Of a stretch of 64,000 nucleotides of DNA, positions 56,532 through 64,000 are shown one piece after another. The number at the start of each line of letters is the position of its first letter. Position 1 is the first letter of the stretch. The DNA is taken from contig NC_044917.1 in assembly GCF_003576645.1 (NCBI RefSeq), forward strand, positions 20,361,134 to 20,425,133. Direction: 5' to 3'. Source of the DNA: Ipomoea triloba (Eukaryota > Streptophyta > Magnoliopsida > Solanales > Convolvulaceae). The notes beneath the pieces are model-generated. The model was not told where the DNA came from. It was given only the letters and a program-made list of their open reading frames with translations, and made no database searches. The translations under genes were made by a program, and so were the position numbers.

Positions 56532-57908
56532 TGATACACTCTCATTTGTACCTATTTTACTTGTGTTTTTATTTAGGTTTTATAATTAATTGTGTATTAA
56601 AATGTTATCTCCAATGCTTTTTCCTTGTTATTTTATTTAAAGTGGTATAATGCTTGGTTTGAGTGTCTTTGGTGTGTTTAGTGCTGCATTATAACCACTT
56701 GGGAGCAAAAAGGCAATGCAAAGGAATCAAAAGTGTTGAGAAGTCAAAATGGGACCGAAAGTACTGTTCACCGCAGATTCTCGACGCGTCGAGAATATCT
56801 CTCGACGCGTCGAGACCTTCCAGAGAGCAATAAAAATTTCGCCATTTTATTCTCGACGCGTCGAGAAACATTCTCGACGCGTCGAGAATCCTGCCCAGGA
56901 CACTATTCATCCCAGAACAAAATTCCAGATTTGTCCCTGTTTTGGATCCCACTATTTAAGGCTTCATTTCTCCCCAAACCCTACCTGTTGGCTGCTGGTT
57001 TTTGTCAGAAAAAGGGGAAAGAGAACAAGGAAAAGAAGCTTCATCATCTCCAAAAGCCAAAGAAGAAATCATCACAACTTTTGGAAAGGAGATCAAAGAA
57101 AAGAGCTTGGAGGCATCATTTGGGAGAATATCTTCCTTTCTCTTTTCTATTTTGAACTTTATTGAATAATTGTTGGATCTATTTTAGCCATGTTAGGCTA
57201 AACTTCCTTTTGGGATTTTTGGGTATAAAAGTGTTTATGAACCTATGTGCCTAGTTCTTATTTTGTTTTAATGAAATATCTATTTGGGTTTATTGCTTGT
57301 GTTGCAATTGTGATTTATGTTATTGATACTTGTAATTAGATGCATATGATTGCTTGTACCCTTGCTAGATTTGTCTATGAATCAAAGAGCACCCACAATT
57401 GCACTTGACTATTGTACCTCGAGAGAGGACAATTTGGTTAAGGGATATATTGTGAATAGCTCACGAGAGTGAGTATTCCATTTGTGAATAGCCCACGAGA
57501 GTGGGTATTCCATTTATTGCTTAGTCCCGATCTTATATTGTGAATAGCTCACGAGAGTGAGTATTCCAATTACCGTATTTTGGGTTTGAGTTACGAGAGT
57601 AACCTTTCCCTTTTAGATGGCAATTTTCCACACTTGTTTAACCCAAATAATTATTTCACTTTAGATTGGCACTAGGTGATTAAACTCTTTAACTCCCAAA
57701 AATCCCGCTTTTACCTCTTTGAATACAAAAACCCGTTTGCCTTATTTTAATTATCTTGTTTGCATATCCATAGATAATCACCCATTGTGAACGTAGGAAT
57801 AGCTTCTTGCGAATATAATTAGTAACTAGTGCTTGATACCCCACTTCCCTGTGGTTCGATAACCCCGGAATACTCCGGGTATTTGTATGTGGTTTTATGC
57901 TACGACCA
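56532..57908 (+). repeat. 3' LTR of the Athila-like element
   Basis: 1377 bp, nearly identical to the 5' LTR. The differences I noticed are at 56982-56983 (CCTACCTG versus CCTACGGG) and at 57685-57686. It has the same palindromes (from 56782) and the same hairpin array (57412-57610). Confidence 0.92.
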
Positions 57909-58014
57909 CACACTTGCATTTGTTACTTGCACTTTTAACACAAGTGACTTGCACTTAAAGTTCCAATTATTTACAAAAATGTCACCACATTTTTTTAAAA
58001 ATTACTTTTGATCC

Positions 58015-58368
58015 GTTGATCTTTTGAGATAGACGGCTTAGATTAGTTTTTATTTCTCTCTTGGGTGTCTGCTCTCATTGGAGTGCTTCCCTATATAGGG
58101 AAGAGTTCAGGTGGGAACACTTCTTCCTGTAAAAAGTGTAGACACATGCCACATCCTCCATCATGAGAAATCAAATACTAGGATCTTATCATTACTAAAC
58201 TTTCAAGTTTGCAATAATTATAAAATGAATCTCACTCTTAAAAATTTTCAATAATTATAAAATTAACCTCATATCTTTTACTAAAACCCTCAACCATTGA
58301 TGAACCCTGATGAATAGTTGAGACTAGTCCACACTTTTAACAAGACTATGTTCTCATTTGATCCTTCC

Positions 58369-58370
<2 letters not shown>
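58015..58370. other. Intergenic / MITE-like DNA before a (TA)n tract
   Basis: No gene. CCTATATAGGGAAGAG near 58093 and GTTCTCATTTGATCC near 58350 resemble parts of (TA)n-flanked MITEs. Confidence 0.35.

Positions 58371-58437
<67 letters not shown>
58371..58437. repeat. (TA)n microsatellite
   Basis: A pure TA tract, left flank of the MITE at 58438. Confidence 0.95.
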
Positions 58438-58439
<2 letters not shown>

Positions 58440-58662
58440 TCCTTAATCAGGTGAGAACCATGTCCCAGGTGAGAACGTAAGGACAAATCCAAGCCATCGA
58501 TCTAGTAGATCTAACGGTTGAAATAAACAAAATTTTATAATATTTATGAAAATGACCCCGCTCATTTTTTACTTAATTTCTCATCCATCAGATCTTACAG
58601 ATCAATGGTTTAGATTTGTCCTCACATCCACACCTGATGAATTGTTCTCACCAGAATAAAAA

Positions 58663-58664
<2 letters not shown>
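58438..58664. mobile_element. (TA)n-flanked MITE (micron-like)
   Basis: A 227-bp element sits exactly between two long TA tracts. Its ends are inverted: GGTCCTTAATCAGGTGAGAAC at the left (first 20 bases considered) against the complement of GTTCTCACCAGAATAAAAATC at the right. No coding. MITEs that target TA microsatellites are known in plants (micron type). Confidence 0.65.

Positions 58665-58716
<52 letters not shown>
58665..58716. repeat. (TA)n microsatellite
   Basis: A pure TA tract between two MITE-like elements. Confidence 0.95.
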
Positions 58717-58718
<2 letters not shown>

Positions 58719-59292
58719 CATAAACAGGTGTAAACCCGCCTTAACCTGTGAACCTGCGAACTACTGAAGAATTGCATCGCAACTACTACGTGATTGCACA
58801 ACAACGACTCCCCGACATGCCTAGAGGACTTTTATAGTGCAATCGTATCCTGTGCGGTTCAATTATGTATTAAGTGCAGTGCAATCTTTTAGTAATGCAC
58901 AAGTTTGCACGTTAAAGTTAGTTCGCACATGTTTATAGACCTATGAGAACCCTTCCCCACATGATTAATAAATCTAAGTCGTAGAAATCAAGAGATCAAT
59001 GGTTATGATTAAAAGTCAACATCCTAAATTCATGCTCCTAATTAGCAATCCAAATCCCCACAACATCAATTAAGGGTCAAATCTATACAATAAAATTCTA
59101 AACTTTCGTCAAAATAAGTAAGCCAACAACAAAATAAATCGATTTTCTACATAACAAAATTAGCTCATTCGTGTATATCCTCTTCATTTCTCTTCTTTAA
59201 CACATAATTAAGCTTATTTTTCTACATAACAAAGACGAACGTGGGTCATGTCTAACGAATGTATATATATACTAATATACATACATACATAT

Positions 59293-59331
<39 letters not shown>

Positions 59332-60003
59332 TGTGCATTAATGAATGAGTTCAAAATTTGAGCGTAAATAAAAATCAACACGAGTGCACATCTTTAAAAT
59401 CCCGTACAATACATAAGTGCACAGACAATAGCACAAGTGTGCACCACAAAGACAACAATAACAAACAATAACTTGACATATATAACAACATGCACACAAA
59501 CAAATCAATAGTGTGCACGATGCTCGACTCAGTGCACACTACACCATACATACTTGGATTAAATGTGCACACTAAAATAGAAGTAAAAAAACAACCCTGG
59601 AATGAACAACACTACCATGAAGTGCACACATACCACATACCTTAGTCCCAAGATGCAAACATACCACATACCTTAGTCCCAAGATGCACACATTTACATA
59701 TGCTCACGAATCTATACTAGAGTGCACACGTATGAAATTGGAAGTACACAATTCTACCAAAAATACAAACCTTTGAGAAAATACAATCCTACAAAAAATA
59801 TACCTCTTAAAATCATGCACAACATCGACAAATAATAATATCAAGATTCTTAATGCACACAAAATTACTAATTCACCGCTCCATAAATATATATAAATAA
59901 ATAATCCAACAAATCTAAAAAATTATGACCATACACGAACCCGAAATCAAAAGCTGAGATTTTCTTAGTTCTCATGTGGGGAGAGATTCTCATATGATCC
60001 TCA

Positions 60004-60005
<2 letters not shown>
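58717..60005. mobile_element. (TA)n-flanked TIR element, non-coding
   Basis: This segment lies between TA tracts. An inverted pair supports a TIR element from about 58935: ATGAGAACCCTTCCCCACATGA near 58940 (first 20 bases) against GTGGGGAGAGATTCTCATATG at 59976-60000. The interior is rich in GTGCACA/TGCACAC motifs and contains a CA run at 59290-59325. No gene. Confidence 0.5.
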
Positions 60006-60080
<75 letters not shown>

Positions 60081-60466
60081 TGTATGTGTGTACATATACA
60101 TATATACACATATACATATACATATACATATACATACATATACATATACATTTATGTATACATATGTACATACATATATATGTATGTATATGTACATATA
60201 TATATATGTACATATACATATGTACATATATATATACATATATGTACATACATATAATATGTACATATATATATACATATATGTACATACATATGTATGT
60301 ATGTATATATATGTATATAGATATGTACATATGTATACATATGTATATGTATATGTACATATACATATACATATGTATATGTATATACATATGTATTCAT
60401 ATGTATATATACATGCATATGTATATGTATATACATATATATACATACATATGTATATGTATATAC

Positions 60467-60541
<75 letters not shown>

Positions 60542-60560
60542 TATATATTTATATAGAGAG
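60006..60560. repeat. Complex TA/TATG/TACA simple-sequence tract
   Basis: About 550 bases consist almost only of alternating purine-pyrimidine steps: TA, then TATG, then mixed TACATA/TATGTA with local mirror symmetry, then TA and CA. Every reading frame is open because the repeat avoids stops; none of these frames is a gene. Confidence 0.95.
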
Positions 60561-60702
60561 AGAGTGTGTGTTAATACTAGCCAAATATATGTATGTATAT
60601 ATATGTATGGTCATTCTGTTAGTATTAGCCGTTTGAGCCATGAAATGTGAGGGCAAATAAGACTTTTCACACTTTGTTAAATGAGATTTCTGGTTCGAAA
60701 CC

Positions 60703-61476
60703 ATGTCTTTTCTCCACAAAGGCGCCAAGTCGAGCATGTGGAAGGAACTTCAAGGGTTGAAGAAGTCGCCGCCACCGCTGTCGTCTCCCTCACAGAGTAA
60801 TAGCAACCATAAATCTATGGAAGGAACTTCTGGACATGAAAACGACGACCTCCCTTGCATATCTTTGGATTTGGAGAAGGCCATCAATCTTTCTTGCAAC
60901 CCAACCCAAAATATCAACCCTCCTAGGGTCCGATTGGTGAAACCAAGGGCATTGTCTTTCGAAAATCCCGTCGGGAGAGTTTGCCGCAGCCCAGTGCAGA
61001 CAGCACCAGACGCCGCCACAATTGGCGGAGTCTCCGCGGATAGTCCGCGAATGAACTCTTCAAGGAAGTTTTTCAATTCCATCACAGTCAGATTTTGGGC
61101 AATCATTTGCAGAGGGCCTTCATGTTCACAGAATGGAAGAGTAGGGCGCCAGCTCACACAAGCTCTGAATTTCCCCAACAATAAAGGAAAACGACATTGT
61201 GCCATTCTCGTTGATTATCCTCATCCGTTCCAAGAAATTCCTTGGCTGCCTAGGCGACGGAGAAACGGTGGGCAGAAGGGGGGAAGAAGCGGACTGAATC
61301 AGGGGCGGAGAAGCCGAGGGCTGAGACGGGTTTGTTATGTCTTTAGAGGTATTGATAGTGGCGGTGGCGGCATCGGAGACAGCGACAGTGGGGGTAAGGT
61401 TGGAAATGGATGCGGGGAAATTGGTGTCGGGTTCGGAGAAGTACTTAAGAGGGATAAGAGGGATATATATATATAG
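60703..61476 (+). CDS. Hypothetical protein, 257 aa, unrecognised
   Basis: The ORF starts MSFLHKGAKSSMWKELQGL and is followed by a Pro/Ser-rich stretch. The middle part (residues 40-140) includes CISLDLEKAINLSCNPTQN and RVRLVKPRALSFENPVGRV. The C-terminal third is Arg- and then Gly-rich (GGGGIGDSDSGGKVG). The GC content is clearly higher than the surroundings. The opposite strand is also open over long stretches (61205-60750 and 61824-61126). I do not know a family for either strand. It could be a single-exon gene, a first exon or transduplicated gene sequence, since a MITE begins right at its 3' end. Confidence 0.35.
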   Translation: MSFLHKGAKSSMWKELQGLKKSPPPLSSPSQSNSNHKSMEGTSGHENDDLPCISLDLEKAINLSCNPTQNINPPRVRLVKPRALSFENPVGRVCRSPVQTAPDAATIGGVSADSPRMNSSRKFFNSITVRFWAIICRGPSCSQNGRVGRQLTQALNFPNNKGKRHCAILVDYPHPFQEIPWLPRRRRNGGQKGGRSGLNQGRRSRGLRRVCYVFRGIDSGGGGIGDSDSGGKVGNGCGEIGVGFGEVLKRDKRDIYI

Positions 61477-61800
61477 AAATCTGTTCAAATGTGGTCGCGC
61501 CTTCCCGTGCGGTTTACACAAGTCAATGTTAAGAAATGCACCACTCAATGTTAAGAAATGCACCACAATGAAAATGCATAAAAACACCTCATAACTCTTG
61601 TTTCTAATTGTGCATTTCTTAACATTGTGTGGTGTCTTTTTTTTATACGTAGTGGTGTGTTTTTGGTGATATATGTACCTAATAGTGCATATTTGTGTGG
61701 TGTATTTCTTAACATTAAGTGGTGCATTTCTTAACATTGAGTGGTGTAAACCGCACCGACCGCACGGGAAGGCACGACCACACTTGATTATGACCCTATA
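61477..61800. mobile_element. TIR MITE
   Basis: CAAATGTGGTCG...TTCCCGTGCGGTTTACAC at the left is mirrored by GTGTAAACCGCAC...GGGAAGGCACGACCACACTTG at the right (ends only). The interior has four copies of AAGAAATGCACCAC in either orientation. It lies beside a short TA run, so the duplication is unclear. It overlaps the end of the 257-aa ORF. Confidence 0.7.
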
Positions 61801-62700
61801 TGTATATATGTATATATATATCAACCATTGATTTAGAGGATATATGTGGTGGCAGTATTGTAATTATGTTAAACTTTATTATCAATTTTCCATCCTCTGA
61901 AGGGAAAAAAATGTCAAGAACAAAGGAGAAAACTCAAACTCAGTAGTGCTAATGTCTCCCTTCCCGGTTTCTTCATTCTCTCTAGTACATTTCCCTCACC
62001 TTGACTACTCTTCTCCACTTCATCAGTAACTATTCTTGCTCTGTTTTTGTTTGTTTTGAACATCTTGAGTCGAGGAGAAGAAGAGTATATTTTTTCTACA
62101 GAGCAGCAATTATGGCTTCCAAGGAAAGCGTCTCGCAACGGGAAGAACATACTTTGGCTAAACAATGTTAACTTCATTTAACTATTAAAATACCTTTTGA
62201 TGATCAATATATGATTAAACTTTGTTCTGTAATTTTTACCTTAGGTAAAGACATGTATGTTCTTCTTCTTCTTCTTCTTTTTGTTTTTTGTTTTTTTTGT
62301 GCGATTGTGGTTTTTATTCGTAATTTCTAGATGTTGTTAGTAGTTACTCGTTTTAGTTTTTGTGGTTTTATTCATTTCTAGTGGTTTTAGCTGTTGTTTA
62401 TTGTGATAAATGATTTTGTTAGGGTATAATATTAGTTATAGTGAGCTCATGACATTAATCTCATCTTTTTTTTTCCTTTGGGTGCATCATTTTGTTCCTT
62501 CGAATGTATAATTTATTCTATTTGTGTTTATAGTATTGTCTATAAGTGCACATTGTTATTTTTTCCATTATGCCTTTGTTTGCTTTCGAGTGCATATTGT
62601 GGTAACTTCAAGTTCACATTTTGATACCTTTGAGTGCATATTTTGATGCCTTTGAGTGCACATTTTGTAGCGCTTTAAGTGAGTTTTAATCTTCAATTGC
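61801..62700. other. Intergenic DNA with GTGCAC-type repeats
   Basis: No gene supported. CTT run near 62262-62280. At 62540-62690 a loose repeat of about 25 bp (TTTGAGTGCACATTTTG type) occurs four to five times, similar to motifs near 43800-44000 and 59300-59800. Confidence 0.45.
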
Positions 62701-63070
62701 ATAATTATATGTATTTTAGGGTGTGTTTGGTAACTCGGAAAATGATTTCCATAAATCATTTTCCAAGCTTTTGATCTTTGGCAACGTCCGGAAAATGTGA
62801 TCAACGGAAAACATATACACTCATTTTTCAGAAAACAACTTCAGGACAAAAAGTCCGGAAGTCATTTTCCAGAAATGGAAAATGACCACCGTGCGAGAGA
62901 TGGTCGTCCCTCTCTGCGTTCCGGCGGACTGGTTTCCGCCGGAGCTCTAGCTCTGGTTTCCAGCAAACCAGAGCAGTGACGACTGCTCAAGTTTCCCCCT
63001 TTAAACTTGCAGGAAGTTATTTCATTCTGTGCACCCGAGTTGACCTCGCATTCGAGCTTAGTGTCCATTC
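62700..63070. repeat. GGAAAATG-rich repeat block
   Basis: Inverted GGAAAATGATTTCC and CATTTTCC motifs, then a GC-rich CCGGCGGACTGG palindromic stretch near 62920. Probably the terminal part of a DNA transposon. No ends determined. Confidence 0.35.
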
Positions 63071-63202
63071 AAATACTGTGTGTGTGTGCACAATTTGCGT
63101 TATGCACTAACTCAACACAAAACGTAAGAATCTGCTCGAATATTATAGAGGATACTTTTCAACCTCTAAAATAAAGATTCAGAATAGTTAGAGGAAGATC
63201 AA

Positions 63203-64000
63203 ATGGCAAGGGAAATTCAAGTATCTAGAATGGAGACTCATCATGCTCCGGGAGAAACTTCAAGATCCATAGTTCATATTGAAAGCCAAATTGAGCAAGA
63301 AATTATTGAGGGGGAAACTCATGCTACGGGTGACACTCATGAAGTTCCTAATTCGGGTAATAACAAAGGAGTGCAAACTCACTTGGGCAATGAAAGACTT
63401 GAAGAGCAAAGAAGAAATCAAGGTGAAATTAATCAAGTAAATGAAGAAGATTTAACTACTCATGAGGATCATTCTAATGAAAGGTAAACAAAATTAGAAA
63501 TGTTCTTGCTTGAGATGCTCAAGAAAGTTGATGAATTGCAAGGGAGCCTAGATGGTCAAATTGACAATGCTTTAGCCACTCATTCTAAAAAGGTTGAAGA
63601 CTCTTATCTTAGGTCCTACAAAAGTCTACAAGAAATAGTTGAAAGGCACCGAATTATGGAAAAACAAGTTTGTGACATTCACTCCAAAATGAAGGCAAAT
63701 TTGGATGATTTTATGGTACAATTAACCACGATATTAGAAGTTGAAAGAAGACGTGGTGGGACCTTCACGGTGCAATAAAATAAGAATTTATTGAAGGTGG
63801 TTCATCAACATGAAAATCAACTGAAGGATATACACAATGAAGTTGGTTTAATAAACACCAAAGTGAGTTTGTTTAGAAGATTCGAATGACAGAATCTATT
63901 CCTCTATTGATAGCCTACGAAGCATGATTATTGAGCTTATTGATTATGCCAAAAAAGGGGAAAAGAGACTCAGTCACTTGGAAGCAATATTGGGAAGAAG
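63203..64000 (+). pseudogene. Decaying coiled-coil ORF, cut by the window edge
   Basis: From ATG at 63203 one frame runs to TAA at 63485-63487, continues in the same frame to TAA at 63776-63778, and continues again to TGA near 63887. A one-base shift then restores an open frame to the edge (LRSMIIELIDYAKKGEKRL). The first part is acidic and His/Gln-rich. The second (MFLLEMLKKVDELQ...) is strongly heptad-like, as in coiled coils. No family is recognised. A retroelement gag-like protein is possible because the region is repeat-rich, but this is inference. Confidence 0.4.

Larger units (their letters stand above)
44021..57908 (+). mobile_element. Athila-like LTR retrotransposon, non-autonomous
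   Basis: Two 1377-bp LTRs (44021-45397 and 56532-57908) begin TGATACACTC and end GCTACGACCA. I see only about three differences between them. The target duplication CACAC is perfect (44016-44020 and 57909-57913). A tRNA-Asp-type primer site follows the 5' LTR and a G-rich polypurine tract precedes the 3' LTR. Coding content is gag, protease and a second ORF. No reverse transcriptase, RNase H or integrase is present. The interior contains a 4.6-kb tandem duplication (46799-51378 and 51379-56019). Near-identical LTRs imply recent insertion, so the enzymes must have been supplied in trans. Confidence 0.9.
43695..58014. mobile_element. Small TIR element split by the Athila-like insertion
   Basis: The left arm 43695-44020 and the right arm 57914-58014 are inverted relatives. 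GGATCA, then AAAAAATGCGGTGACA and AAATAATTG at the left correspond to the reverse complement of 57950-58014. The interior is rich in AAGTGCAA motifs. The Athila-like element at 44021-57908 lies inside with its own clean duplication, so it is the younger insertion. Exact ends and target duplication of the small element are uncertain. Confidence 0.5.

Noticed and set aside
56517..57613. Second ORF of the Athila-like element as an envelope-like protein
   Set aside because: Some Athila elements have an env-like frame before the 3' LTR. Here ORF2 (54021-55181) has no signal peptide or transmembrane segment, and no other frame is present up to the 3' LTR.
60001..60636. Several long overlapping frames (up to 194 codons) rich in Ile, Tyr, Val, His, Met
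   Set aside because: They are translations of a TA/TATG/TACA simple repeat, which has no stop codons in any frame.
1..64000. tRNA, rRNA, microRNA or other structural RNA genes
   Set aside because: I found no cloverleaf with intact A and B boxes outside the SINEs and no rRNA-like sequence. MicroRNA hairpins cannot be told apart from MITE foldbacks without expression data.

Overview
The window is nuclear DNA of a flowering plant, probably a eudicot. It is AT-rich, has GT-AG introns, is packed with Ty3/Gypsy, CACTA, Mutator-like, Helitron and SINE sequence, and has long (TA)n and (TTA)n tracts. I cannot name the species. It is mostly an accessory, transposon-dominated stretch with a small gene island near the middle. 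Two runs of N (14958-15683 and 24397-24923) are assembly gaps.

Layout. 1-4087 holds two LTR-like elements of one family with TGTAACACC-type ends. 4088-7330 is mixed repeat debris. 7330-20113 is one old Tat-lineage Ty3/Gypsy element. Its gag is split by a solo LTR (8925-10251, duplication GTGGC) and its integrase by a third TGTAACACC element (13677-18860, duplication GCTTG). 20889-23497 is a non-autonomous CACTA element. 23790-26455 is a Pack-MULE-like element carrying gene fragments, with a second foldback MULE (23987-25332) nested inside it.

Gene island. Two convincing host genes lie tail to tail: an aldose 1-epimerase (27515-29270, plus, 5 exons, 335 aa) and a VPS26C/DSCR3 homologue (30858-33853, minus, 11 exons, 317 aa). 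Both splice models were built by hand and keep frame throughout. SINEs sit in an intron of the first and between the two genes.

34000-44000 is intergenic: foldback MITEs, a miniature LTR retrotransposon whose internal repeats resemble its own primer binding site, a protease fragment of a retroelement, and a Helitron 3' end with an RPA-like pseudogene. 44021-57908 is a young Athila-like element with 1377-bp LTRs, duplication CACAC, a tRNA-Asp primer site and a polypurine tract. It has gag, protease and a second ORF but no reverse transcriptase or integrase. Its interior is a 4.6-kb tandem duplication that may be an assembly artefact. 58000-64000 holds (TA)n-flanked MITEs, a 550-bp simple-sequence tract, an unexplained 257-aa ORF and a decaying coiled-coil ORF cut by the window edge.

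The most striking unexplained signal is a set of five consecutive hairpins in each Athila-like LTR. All have the same GAGA (GNRA) tetraloop and a single bulged purine on the 5' side, while their stem sequences differ in a compensated way. This suggests a conserved RNA structure.
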